Source of the DNA: Bacteroidota bacterium
GTDB taxonomy: Bacteria > Bacteroidota > Bacteroidia > JAHEXY01
Assembly: GCA_023251875.1 (NCBI GenBank)
Contig: JAHEXY010000004.1
Location: forward strand, 194,359 to 229,283
Direction: 5' to 3'
DNA length: 34,925 nt
Notes under the pieces: generated by a model
What the model saw: only the letters and a program-made list of their open reading frames with translations
Told to the model about the DNA's origin: nothing
Database searches by the model: none
In this document: piece by piece, positions 1-7,003 of the stretch
Numbering within the stretch: the stretch's first letter is position 1
Layout: each line of letters opens with the position of its first letter
Program-made: the position numbers and the translations under genes

Positions 1-558
1 AGCTCCAATTGTTATATAAGGAACAATTGGCGTATGATTTGCCAAAGCCAATACAATAGGTCCCTTTTTATAGGGTTGCAATTCTCCATCTTCGGTTCGC
101 TTACCTTCAATAGAAATCATCATATTGTTTTTTTTTATTTTTAAAACCTCTTGTGCTCTCTCGATACTTTTTTTAGCTTTTGTTTTATTTTGTTTGATAA
201 TAATAATGCCTCCCAATGCAATTTGAATCCATCCTACAAGTGGAATAATGGCATATTCAATATTACTTATGGTAATAAAATTAGCAGGGGTATAAGCCGC
301 CATAATAAATGTTTCTGTAAGACTTGTTTGGTTGAGATTGATAAAAATATAAGGAGGATTATTATAAGAGCCATTATTTCTATCTTCGACCTCAACTGTG
401 ATACTAAAAATAAATAGTGCAAAACGTCCCCAAATTTTTAATATCGCAAAGGCTCCTCTTTTAAAAAATGGCCCAATAATACAAGCTGGAATTAAGAATA
501 CAAATGTAGCGAGAAGCACTACAATCCATTTGGCAATTTGGCTTAATGTAGAAAACAA
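1..558 (-). CDS. PlsC-like 1-acylglycerol-3-phosphate acyltransferase, 3' end outside window, start uncertain
   Basis: Membrane acyltransferase fold. Two hydrophobic segments come first (IAKWIVVLLATFVFLIP and, after the KRGAFAILKIWGRF stretch, ALFIFSITVEV). The EGTRS-like block is IEGKRTEDGELQPYKKG, followed by the conserved hydrophobic block with TPIVPYITIG at the window edge. The usual catalytic HX4D (NHQSxLD) is replaced by LNQTSLTE, so the general-base His is Asn. No ATG opens this frame: a TAA lies at 565-567 and the first alternative start is TTG at 558. The same frame is open upstream of that stop from ATG codons at 639/636, which overlap the end of the preceding SDR gene. It may therefore be a gene with a nonsense mutation or one that re-initiates. 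It is the last visible gene of a minus-strand run. The fold is fairly clear, but activity is doubtful. Confidence 0.7.
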   Translation of the reverse strand, partial: MFSTLSQIAKWIVVLLATFVFLIPACIIGPFFKRGAFAILKIWGRFALFIFSITVEVEDRNNGSYNNPPYIFINLNQTSLTETFIMAAYTPANFITISNIEYAIIPLVGWIQIALGGIIIIKQNKTKAKKSIERAQEVLKIKKNNMMISIEGKRTEDGELQPYKKGPIVLALANHTPIVPYITIGA

Positions 559-625
559 TATTAATTAAGTATAGTTTCTTGCAATTTCAATTGACTCCTT
601 TTCTATAATAGGGAAAAGGTTGAAC

Positions 626-1465
626 TTATTTTTCATCATCAAAGATAGGAAAGTTTGATGGTTGTGTAGGAGGACAAATTGGAGAGAAAATCGACTCTCC
701 TGCATCAACTTTTATAGTTTCTCCTGTAATGTATGATGCAGCAGGCGAAAGAAGAAAAACTACTGCTGAAGCAATTTCAGCTTCAGTAGCCAATCTATAA
801 CTTTGGTTGTTTTTTGATCGTACATTAAAAATATGATCTTGAAATTCGGGAGCATAGGAGTTTAATCCACTTGAATGAACCGTGCCTGGTGCAACTCCAT
901 TTATTCTTATTCCATATTTTCCCCATTCAACAGCTAGGGTTTTTGTTAAATTTTCAACAGCTGCACGTGCAGCACCTGTATGCGACATCATGGGAAATCC
1001 ATTCCAGAAATTGGCTGTAATATTTACAATGGCACCTCCTTTTTGTTCCATACAGGCATTAAAAACCTCTTGTGTAATAAAAAAAGTGCCATTTAAGTTT
1101 AAATCAATTACAGCTTGCCAACCCTTACGGTTAATCATTTCGGCAGGTGCCGGAAATTGGCCTCCTGCATTGTTAACTAAATAGTCTATGTTATCTGTAA
1201 ACGCTAAAGCGGTTTTAATTGCCATTTTTATACTTTCCTCTTCCCGAATATTACATTCGATCGCAAATGCTTTTCCTCCCTCACAGGTAATTTGATCAAC
1301 GGCTTTGTTTAAATTTTCTTTTTTACGGCTAAGCAAAATTACACATGCTCCTAATTGCGCTAATTCGCGTGCAATGCGTAAGCCAATACCTGTACCTCCA
1401 CCTGTAACAAGAGCTGTTTTATTGAGAAAAAGATTATTTCTATAAATGGTATTGATCATGATCAT
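626..1465 (-). CDS. Short-chain dehydrogenase, PECR / 2,4-dienoyl-CoA reductase-like
   Basis: Classical-size SDR (279 aa; start could also be Met3). Rossmann motif TGGGTGIG at about residues 21-28, LVNNAGG at about 95-101, and the C-terminal cofactor loop INGVAPGTVHSSG. The usual YxxxK is absent: the aligned segment reads HTGAARAAVENLTK, with Thr and Arg at the Tyr and Lys positions. That pattern is known from peroxisomal trans-2-enoyl-CoA reductase (PECR) and DECR-type reductases, so reduction of an enoyl- or dienoyl-CoA with NADPH is more likely than alcohol oxidation. The tail SPAASYITGETIKVDAGES is normal for the family, followed by about 20 extra Pro-rich residues. It lies 37 bp after the DinB-fold gene, and its last codons overlap a possible ATG start of the acyltransferase downstream. 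Substrate is inferred. Confidence 0.8.
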   Translation of the reverse strand: MIMINTIYRNNLFLNKTALVTGGGTGIGLRIARELAQLGACVILLSRKKENLNKAVDQITCEGGKAFAIECNIREEESIKMAIKTALAFTDNIDYLVNNAGGQFPAPAEMINRKGWQAVIDLNLNGTFFITQEVFNACMEQKGGAIVNITANFWNGFPMMSHTGAARAAVENLTKTLAVEWGKYGIRINGVAPGTVHSSGLNSYAPEFQDHIFNVRSKNNQSYRLATEAEIASAVVFLLSPAASYITGETIKVDAGESIFSPICPPTQPSNFPIFDDEK

Positions 1466-1502
1466 TAGTAAAACAAAAATGAAAGCAAGCGAATATAATT
1501 AA

Positions 1503-1955
1503 TTATAATCTCTTATAAGCAATAAAGTCAGTTACAGGAGGCTGAATATTATTTTCTTTCATAATGCTAGCGCATTGAGCACGATGGTAGGTACCATGAT
1601 TAACAGCATGGATCAAAATATCTTTGGTTTTATTTTGATAGCGAACACCTTGACTATTTATATAATCAATCAACCGATCTAAATCAGATTGATTTAGTTT
1701 TTTAAGAAGTAATTGAGTAATCTGAAAATTCTCATCATTTATTTTGGAAAAATTAACAACTTGGTGCACCTGCCAAACATTGTATTTTTCCATTTCTCCA
1801 TTTATACGCGAAAGCCAAATAGAATGGGCATTTAATAGATGACTGAATAATTGAATAAATTTAGGATGTTGAAATTGAGCATCATTTATTTTTTTAACAA
1901 ACAATTGGTTTGCCCAGTAATTATAGGCATATAGATCTATGAGATGTTCTTGCAT
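1503..1955 (-). CDS. DinB-family putative metal-dependent enzyme
   Basis: About 150 aa, from the ATG at 1955; the frame is open to a TTG at 1979. It fits the DinB/YfiT four-helix bundle: helix 1 YAYNYWANQLFV, then LLNAHSIWLSRI carrying the first His, and near the C-terminus HAVNHGTYHRAQC with the paired histidines that bind a divalent metal in this superfamily. Members include thiol-dependent transferases (mycothiol, bacillithiol) as well as proteins with no known substrate; nothing here tells which applies. It sits directly after the MarR gene (77 bp to its start), so it is a candidate target of that regulator. The three histidines support a working metal site. Confidence 0.8.
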   Translation of the reverse strand: MQEHLIDLYAYNYWANQLFVKKINDAQFQHPKFIQLFSHLLNAHSIWLSRINGEMEKYNVWQVHQVVNFSKINDENFQITQLLLKKLNQSDLDRLIDYINSQGVRYQNKTKDILIHAVNHGTYHRAQCASIMKENNIQPPVTDFIAYKRL

Positions 1956-2031
1956 AGTAAGAAAATTAAGAGGGGGCAAATGTAGTATTTTGGTCTGTTC
2001 TTTACAAGATTATTATGGTATGAAAGAAGAA

Positions 2032-2484
2032 TTAGCCTCTGAGTTTATCCAATAAATCTGCAATTAATTTGGCCTCTTTTTCATTTATGTTTTTAAATAT
2101 TTTGGCTTCGTATAATTTTACTTTTGCATCTAATTCTTCTAATAATTGCAATCCTTTATCTGTTATAGAAATATCTACTTGCCTTCTGTTTACTTCACAT
2201 ATTTTTCTTTCTACATATCCCTTTTTCTTTAATTTTTCAACAAGGCGAGTGGCATTGCTCATTTTTTGAATCATTCTTTCTTGCACACTTAGCAAGTTAA
2301 TGGCTTTTTCATTTTGACCACGAAGTATTCTTAATACATTAAATTGTTGTTCGGATATTGCAAATGGTTTAAGTACTTCATTAAATTGTTCGCTTAACCA
2401 AAATCCCGTAAACATAATATTCAAACTTGCACGATGGTATTCACTGGCAAATTTTTTCATTTTTAATTCGTCTTGTAGTTTCAT
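2032..2484 (-). CDS. MarR-family transcriptional regulator
   Basis: 150 aa from the ATG at 2484. The winged helix-turn-helix is visible: ISEQQFNVLRILRG, the recognition region ERMIQKMSNATRLVEKLKKKGYVERK, and the wing CEVNRRQVDISITDKG, followed by the C-terminal dimerisation helix LLEELDAKVKLYEAK. MarR proteins are dimers that usually repress their own gene and neighbours and release DNA on binding small phenolic or oxidising ligands. Two perfect palindromes lie just upstream (2494-2505 and 2522-2543), which fits autoregulation. The downstream DinB-fold, SDR and acyltransferase genes run in the same direction with short gaps and are likely in the same regulon. The ligand is unknown. Confidence 0.9.
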   Translation of the reverse strand: MKLQDELKMKKFASEYHRASLNIMFTGFWLSEQFNEVLKPFAISEQQFNVLRILRGQNEKAINLLSVQERMIQKMSNATRLVEKLKKKGYVERKICEVNRRQVDISITDKGLQLLEELDAKVKLYEAKIFKNINEKEAKLIADLLDKLRG

Positions 2485-2493
2485 GATCAATTA

Positions 2494-2505
2494 TTGTATA
2501 TACAA
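2494..2505. promoter_or_regulatory. Candidate MarR operator, proximal palindrome
   Basis: Perfect 12-bp palindrome TTGTATATACAA, centred 15 bp before the MarR start codon, where a dimeric repressor would block transcription start. It has the same TTGTA...TACAA outline as known MarR-family sites. Binding is inferred. Confidence 0.55.
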
Positions 2506-2521
2506 CTAATGTACGTACTTC

Positions 2522-2543
2522 AATTAATTTGTACAAATTAATT
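2522..2543. promoter_or_regulatory. Candidate MarR operator, distal palindrome
   Basis: Perfect 22-bp palindrome (half site AATTAATTTGT, core TTTGTACAAA). Its centre is 33 bp from that of the proximal palindrome, about three helical turns, so both sites face the same side of DNA. It overlaps the end of the epimerase gene and covers a TTTG that could be the -33 element of the MarR promoter. A small GTACGTAC palindrome (2511-2518) lies between the two. Confidence 0.55.
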
Positions 2544-3200
2544 AAGCCCTAATTTTTGTAATTCGTCCGATTCTGCAATCTTGACTTTATCTGCATTTGT
2601 TTGAGCTAATTTTAGCATTGCCATTGCGACTGTTTGCGCTTCAATAGGTTTGTATTTTTGAAATGGCCCCAGCATTAAAATACCTAATGCCTGCATAAAA
2701 GGCTTGCCTAAAGCTTCTGTAAATCTGAATTCTGTTCTATCTCCTAACAACATGGAAGGGCGAACAATAATTGTTTTATTAAAATGGAGTTGAATAAGAT
2801 CACTCTCAATTTGACCTTTGGTTCTTAAATAAAAATTTGAAGAGTTTTTATCGGCCCCAATAGAAGAAATTAATATGATTTGATTTGCTCCATTTTGTAG
2901 TGCGTATTGAGCCATTTGGTAAACGTATGTATGGTCTACTTTATAGAAATTTTCTTGACTACCAGCTTTTGCAATGGTAATACCCAAACAACAAAATATA
3001 TCATTGGCTATAAAAAGATGGGTATGGTTTTCAATTTCGTCAAAATTAATAAGATGTTGTTCTAGTTTAGGGTGTTGAAAAGGAAGAGATTTTCTACTAA
3101 TTGAAATTATTTTTTCATACCCATTATTTTCTAAAAGCAGTGGGAGTAAATTATTTCCTACTAATCCTGTAGCTCCTACAATTAAAGCAGTTTTTGACAT
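2538..3200 (-). CDS. NAD(P)-binding epimerase-like protein (HTATIP2/atypical SDR type)
   Basis: 220 aa. N-terminal dinucleotide-binding motif VGATGLVGNNLLPLL (about residues 8-22), then IFCCLGITIAKAGSQENFYKVDHTYVYQMAQYA and LISSIGADKNSSNFYLRTKGQIE, where YLRTKG supplies the YxxxK-like pair. IVRPSMLLGDRTEFR is the conserved C-terminal segment of the NmrA/HTATIP2-like atypical SDRs. These proteins bind NADPH and act as oxidoreductases or redox sensors; no substrate can be assigned. It begins 10 bp after the stop of nothing on its own strand but 10 bp below rsmI, whose stop is at 3210, so it probably shares the rsmI transcript. The MarR gene follows after 53 bp. Confidence 0.75.
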   Translation of the reverse strand: MSKTALIVGATGLVGNNLLPLLLENNGYEKIISISRKSLPFQHPKLEQHLINFDEIENHTHLFIANDIFCCLGITIAKAGSQENFYKVDHTYVYQMAQYALQNGANQIILISSIGADKNSSNFYLRTKGQIESDLIQLHFNKTIIVRPSMLLGDRTEFRFTEALGKPFMQALGILMLGPFQKYKPIEAQTVAMAMLKLAQTNADKVKIAESDELQKLGLN

Positions 3201-3209
3201 TATTGTATT

Positions 3210-3929
3210 TTAATCTTTTTCAACTTCATCTTCACTTTCTTCTTCCAAAGAAGAAGTTTGAGTAGCTCCTCCAACAACAATTACAATTTCTCCTTTTACC
3301 GTTTTCTTACTAAAATACTCAATAAGTTCTATTAAAGTACCGCGTTGCGTTTCTTCATATAATTTTGATAGTTCACGACTTACAGAAGCTCTTCGGTCAT
3401 CTCCAAAAACTTGAGAAAGCTGTTCTAAGGTTTTTACCAATCGAAAAGGAGATTCGTAAAAAATCATGGTACGCTGCTCTAATTTCAAATTTTGAAGACG
3501 CGTATGTCGGCCTTTTTTTTGTGGTAAAAAGCCTTCGAAACAAAAACGATCACAGGGCAAGCCAGAATTAACTAGAGCAGGAACAAAAGCTGTTGGGCCG
3601 GGTAAGCATTCTATCGCTATTCCGTGTTTTATACATTCCCGAACTAATAAAAAACCTGGATCAGAAATGCCGGGTGTGCCGGCATCAGAAATTAATGCAA
3701 CATTTTTTCCTTCGGCAATACTTTCAGCAATGGAGCTTACCGTTTTATGTTCATTATGTTGATGGTGAGAAATTAATTTTTTTTCAATACCCAAATGCTT
3801 TATTAAAAAGCCGCTTACACGAGTATCTTCGGCCAAAATAAGATCTACTTCTTTTAATATACGAATGGCTCTTAGAGTAACGTCTTCTAAGTTACCAATG
3901 GGTGTAGGAACTAAATAGAGTTTAGCCAT
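3210..3929 (-). CDS. rsmI: 16S rRNA (cytidine-1402-2'-O)-methyltransferase
   Basis: 239 aa, a usual length for the core enzyme. Tetrapyrrole-methylase fold with the RsmI signatures: start LYLVPTPIGNLEDVTLRAI, LAEDTRVSG, the SAM-binding loop ALISDAGTPGISDPG, LPGPTAFVPALVNSGLP and FCFEGFLPQKKGRH, then IFYESPFRL and VSRELSKLYEETQRG. The enzyme uses SAM to methylate the 2'-OH of C1402 in the ribosomal P site. The acidic tail after VVVGGA (EEESEDEVEKD) is low in complexity and probably unstructured. It is transcribed toward the epimerase-like gene, 10 bp away, and is separated from queA upstream by an inverted repeat. Confidence 0.96.
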   Translation of the reverse strand: MAKLYLVPTPIGNLEDVTLRAIRILKEVDLILAEDTRVSGFLIKHLGIEKKLISHHQHNEHKTVSSIAESIAEGKNVALISDAGTPGISDPGFLLVRECIKHGIAIECLPGPTAFVPALVNSGLPCDRFCFEGFLPQKKGRHTRLQNLKLEQRTMIFYESPFRLVKTLEQLSQVFGDDRRASVSRELSKLYEETQRGTLIELIEYFSKKTVKGEIVIVVGGATQTSSLEEESEDEVEKD

Positions 3930-3997
3930 AATTTTGTTGTTGGTTGTTTGTTATTGGTTATTCGAATAAAGACAAAACAACTAACATTTTTTATGTT

Positions 3998-4073
3998 TGG
4001 CTTCGAGAGCCTCAGCCAACAAAATTTAAAACCTCAGCCAGTAAAAGTACGGTGGCTGAGGTTCTCGAAGCCA
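3998..4073. repeat. Nested inverted repeat between queA and rsmI (terminator or dispersed repeat)
   Basis: The arms at 3998-4018 and 4053-4073 are 21 bp long and complementary except at one position, around a 34-nt spacer. The spacer contains a second copy of half an arm (AACCTCAGCCA, 4030-4040), which pairs perfectly over 11 bp with 4053-4063 around a 12-nt loop. Two mutually exclusive hairpins are therefore possible. It lies 7 bp after the queA stop on the minus strand, as a terminator would, but there is no long T tract. The form is also that of a dispersed intergenic repeat. Confidence 0.75.
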
Positions 4074-4080
4074 CAGAAAT

Positions 4081-5130
4081 TTATAATATCAGCATGGCAT
4101 CGCCATAAGAGTAAAAATTGTATTTCTCTTTTATAGCAGTATTGTATGCTTTCATAATATTGTCATAACCTGCAAAAGCACAAACCATCATTAACAATGT
4201 TGAGTACGGCATGTGAAAATTAGTGATCATGCAATTGGCTATGCTAAAATCATAAGGAGGAAAAATAAATTTGTTCGTCCAACCTTTATGAGGATTTAAA
4301 AAACCTCCTGAAGAAACAGAAGTTTCAATGCCACGCATAACTGTTGTACCAACCGCACAAACTTTCTTCTTATCTGCTTTGGCTTTGTTTACAACATCAG
4401 CAGCTTTTTGAGTAATTTCTAATTCTTCCGATTCCATTTTATGTTTGGTAAGATCTTCAACCTCAACCGGACGAAATGAACCTAAGCCAACATGTAATGT
4501 AAGTTCCGCAAAATTAACGCCTTTTAATTCTAATCGTTTTAAAAGTGTTTTGCTAAAATGCAAACCTGCTGTTGGAGCAGCTACAGCTCCTTCTACTTTA
4601 GCATAAACGGTTTGGTATCTTTCTTTGTCTGATTCTTCAGCTGCTCTTTTAATATATTTAGGAAGTGGGGTTTGGCCTAAAGCATATACCGTATTTTTAA
4701 ATTCTTCGTGTGTGCCATCAAACAAAAAACGAAGTGTACGACCACGAGAAGTAGTATTATCAATTACTTCAGCTACCAATGAATCATCATCACCAAAATA
4801 AAGCTTGTTACCAATTCTTATTTTTCTTGCAGGATCAACCAATACATCCCACAAACGTTGTTCGTGGTTCAATTCTCTCAATAAGAAAACTTCAATTTTA
4901 GCTCCAGTTTTTTCTTTATTACCATATAAGCGAGCAGGAAATACACGTGTATTATTAAAAATCATAGCATCGCCATCACCAAAATAGCTTAACACATCTT
5001 TAAAAGTTTTGTGCTCAATTTTCCCTGTTTTACGGTGCAATACCATCAAACGGGCTTCATCTCTGTTTTCTGCAGGATATTTTGCTAATAATTCTTTAGG
5101 AAGATTGAATTTGAATTTTGATAGTTTCAC
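4081..5130 (-). CDS. queA: S-adenosylmethionine:tRNA ribosyltransferase-isomerase
   Basis: 349 aa, the normal QueA length, with GTG as start. It transfers and isomerises the ribose of SAM onto 7-aminomethyl-deazaguanine in tRNA, giving epoxyqueuosine. Family blocks seen: [24 protein letters not shown] at the N-terminus, [75 protein letters not shown] and [20 protein letters not shown]. No other queuosine gene is present in this window. A -7-like box (TAACTTCG, minus strand) lies about 110 bp upstream. The gene ends just before the nested inverted repeat. Confidence 0.97.
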   Translation of the reverse strand: MKLSKFKFNLPKELLAKYPAENRDEARLMVLHRKTGKIEHKTFKDVLSYFGDGDAMIFNNTRVFPARLYGNKEKTGAKIEVFLLRELNHEQRLWDVLVDPARKIRIGNKLYFGDDDSLVAEVIDNTTSRGRTLRFLFDGTHEEFKNTVYALGQTPLPKYIKRAAEESDKERYQTVYAKVEGAVAAPTAGLHFSKTLLKRLELKGVNFAELTLHVGLGSFRPVEVEDLTKHKMESEELEITQKAADVVNKAKADKKKVCAVGTTVMRGIETSVSSGGFLNPHKGWTNKFIFPPYDFSIANCMITNFHMPYSTLLMMVCAFAGYDNIMKAYNTAIKEKYNFYSYGDAMLIL

Positions 5131-5239
5131 TTGAGTTTGATTTTAGTGTAACATTAAATTCATTGGAGTTATCATGAGAAAATCATGATTAAATCAAAAG
5201 GTCTTTAACGTTACAGCGTTAATAAAAAAAATGAGATTG

Positions 5240-5247
5240 CGAAGTTA
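5240..5247 (-). promoter_or_regulatory. Possible -7 box of the queA promoter
   Basis: TAACTTCG on the minus strand fits the Bacteroidota -7 form TAnnTTYG. No clear -33 TTTG is seen. The leader would be about 105 nt and contains the inverted repeat TTAACG-N6-CGTTAA near 5204-5221. Confidence 0.3.
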
Positions 5248-5380
5248 CGAATAAAAGATGAATTATGTGGACTCTACTAATGTTTATTTAGTGATTAAGT
5301 TAAATTGATTTTTTGTTAGCTATCACTGATTGAGTATAAACTTATTACTGTCTATAATTGTTTTGGGGATATCTTAAAAA

Positions 5381-5980
5381 TTAATATCTTATTCCGATTC
5401 TAAATCTCATTTGTGGTAATACAAACAAAATTGGATAGACGGTTACGATCACGCCAATTCCGGTTTCAATAGTAAAGCGATTACCTACATTAAACATTTT
5501 ACCAACCATAATTTCCGGGCCAATTTCAAAACGCCAATAATCAAAACTGGTATAGTGTCCATAATAAGAATCCGAACCCAGATAATGCGCCAATACAGGC
5601 TTTAAAAATATTCCAACATAATAATTTTTGAAAGGTAAACTCAAGCTATAGTTTTTATTCATTAAATTAAGTTGTAAAGTGGAATAGTATTTTACGCCTA
5701 TTGAAATTGAATACCGATCACTCCATTCATCTGCTTCTGTAAGCTCAGATGTCCAATATTTGCAGTTAAAATCAAGGGCGATATTTCCTTTGAAACGTTT
5801 TTCATAACCTAAAGATGCACCAATGCTAAATAAAGGCAATAAATATCCACCTATTTTAATAATGTTCTGTTTTTGAGGAAAATTATGATGAAAAGCCAGA
5901 TTGATAGAATCATTTTGAGAATAAATAGTATTGCAAAAACCAACAAGAATTAATAAAAAGAAATAAGTATATTTTTTCAT
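5381..5980 (-). CDS. Predicted outer-membrane beta-barrel protein
   Basis: 199 aa, family not recognised. An N-terminal signal peptide (MKKYTYFFLLILVGFCNTIYSQ, cleavage after about residue 21) is followed by alternating aromatic/polar strands: IGGYLLPLFSIGASLGYEKRF, IALDFNCKYWTSEL, YSISIGVKYYSTL, NYYVGIFLKPVLAHYLG, YWRFEIGPEIMVGKMF, RFTIETGIGVIVTVYP. It ends QMRFRIGIRY; a C-terminal aromatic residue is the usual mark of barrel insertion. Its promoter is unusually clear (TTTG at 6027-6030, TATTTTTG at 5999-6006, minus strand) and carries three direct repeats immediately upstream. The LytTR regulator gene is next door, so it is the likely target of that regulator. The role in the envelope is unknown. 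Confidence 0.75.
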   Translation of the reverse strand: MKKYTYFFLLILVGFCNTIYSQNDSINLAFHHNFPQKQNIIKIGGYLLPLFSIGASLGYEKRFKGNIALDFNCKYWTSELTEADEWSDRYSISIGVKYYSTLQLNLMNKNYSLSLPFKNYYVGIFLKPVLAHYLGSDSYYGHYTSFDYWRFEIGPEIMVGKMFNVGNRFTIETGIGVIVTVYPILFVLPQMRFRIGIRY

Positions 5981-5998
5981 TAGTTAAAAGATTTGTTT

Positions 5999-6030
5999 CA
6001 AAAATATTATCCTATTGCTTGAGTATCAAA
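5999..6030 (-). promoter_or_regulatory. Promoter of the outer-membrane protein gene
   Basis: On the minus strand, TTTG (6030-6027), exactly 20 bp, then TATTTTTG (6006-5999). This is a full match to the Bacteroidota housekeeping promoter TTTG-N19/20-TAnnTTTG. The start codon is at 5980, so the leader is only about a dozen bases. Confidence 0.7.
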
Positions 6031-6031
6031 T

Positions 6032-6079
6032 ATTGGGGATAGAATGGCTTATTGGGGGATGATTTGTAAAATTGGAGAT
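6032..6079. promoter_or_regulatory. Three direct repeats, candidate LytTR binding sites
   Basis: ATTGGGGAT (6032-6040), ATTGGGGGAT (6051-6060) and ATTGGAGAT (6071-6079), read on the plus strand, start 19 and 20 bp apart, about two helical turns. A weaker ATTGCTTGA (6014-6022) continues the spacing into the promoter. The array abuts the -33 box of the outer-membrane gene and lies between that gene and the LytTR gene. LytTR proteins (AgrA, ComE, AlgR) bind paired direct repeats about two turns apart. Confidence 0.6.
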
Positions 6080-6105
6080 AAGATCAATTTTTGAGAGAGG
6101 GGATT

Positions 6106-7002
6106 TTACGCTAATTGAAGCAAATTTCTTACTTCCCTTATTTTACTTCTTGAAATGGGGACAAAGATTTCAGATTGATGAAAAGCAAGTTTATAAGCAG
6201 TGGAGTTTCCTTCAATGGATTTGATATGATGGGTATTTACTAAAAAAGCACGATGAGTTTGAATAATTTCCTTATAAGAAGAAAGCTCTTTTTGAACTGA
6301 GGTTAAGGTAGTCCTCATTTTTTCTATTTTTAAAATATTGTTTTGAAAAAATGTAACAGAAATATAATTACCAACTGATTCTATAAAAAGCAATTCATTT
6401 AATTGAAAAGAAATCGAGAATTCTCCCCTTTGAGCTTTTAATGTTATTAAATGAGAATGAGATTCAACATTTTGTAGCCCTTTACTTTTTTGTGGCTGTA
6501 ACAAAATAAGTTGAGCATTAATTTCTTTAAGATTTTCTAATTCTTGCTTTAAAATATAAGCATGTCCTAAAACAACATAAAGGGTAATAGGTATGGTACC
6601 AAGAGCCAATGTTGCCAAAATTCCTGTAACAACTCTATCGATAATAAGGGGATAGAATCCAAAGCTTACTTTAAAAATAAAAAATCCTATTCCCACAGAA
6701 AACAAATTCCATATAAGCCAAAGCCATTCCTTGGTTTTTGTCCAATAGTCTTCATTAAATAGTTTTGGGAATATATTGGGAATCAGAAATAAATTAAAGC
6801 TGCCAAGAGCAAATGTTATAATAGTATAAGCAATTAGCACTTCCATTTTTATATTGAATGAATATAACCTAAACTGAAAAGGTTGGAAAGTAGAATGGAA
6901 TAAAACAATAAATAAAGCGGATGCTCCAATAATTTTTAATTTAAACGCAGCACTATTTTTTAAGAGATAGGGAGCAAATAAAATTGAATTAAACCAATCC
7001 AT
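6106..7002 (-). CDS. Membrane-bound LytTR-family transcriptional regulator
   Basis: 298 aa from the ATG at 7002. The frame is open to 7035, but the ATG at 7002 follows the TAA of the lipoprotein gene by one base, so coupled translation is likely. The N-terminal half has four hydrophobic segments (around IIGASALFIVLFH, MEVLIAYTIITFALGSFNLFLIP, WLWLIWNLFSVGIGFFIF and TGILATLALGTIPITLYVVLG), then a short coiled coil (LKQELENLKEINAQLILL). The last 100 residues are a LytTR DNA-binding domain: LLFIESVGNYISVTF, MRTTLTSVQKEL, IIQTHRAFLVNTHHIKSIEGN, FVPISRSKIREVRNLL. There is no receiver domain, so the signal probably arrives through the membrane part, perhaps with the lipoprotein. The target is probably the outer-membrane gene downstream, preceded by three direct repeats. 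Confidence 0.88.
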   Translation of the reverse strand: MDWFNSILFAPYLLKNSAAFKLKIIGASALFIVLFHSTFQPFQFRLYSFNIKMEVLIAYTIITFALGSFNLFLIPNIFPKLFNEDYWTKTKEWLWLIWNLFSVGIGFFIFKVSFGFYPLIIDRVVTGILATLALGTIPITLYVVLGHAYILKQELENLKEINAQLILLQPQKSKGLQNVESHSHLITLKAQRGEFSISFQLNELLFIESVGNYISVTFFQNNILKIEKMRTTLTSVQKELSSYKEIIQTHRAFLVNTHHIKSIEGNSTAYKLAFHQSEIFVPISRSKIREVRNLLQLA

Positions 7003-7003
7003 T

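Noticed and set aside
151-417. Plus-strand open frame at the window beginning
   Set aside because: It lies opposite the PlsC-like gene, whose minus-strand motifs are convincing.
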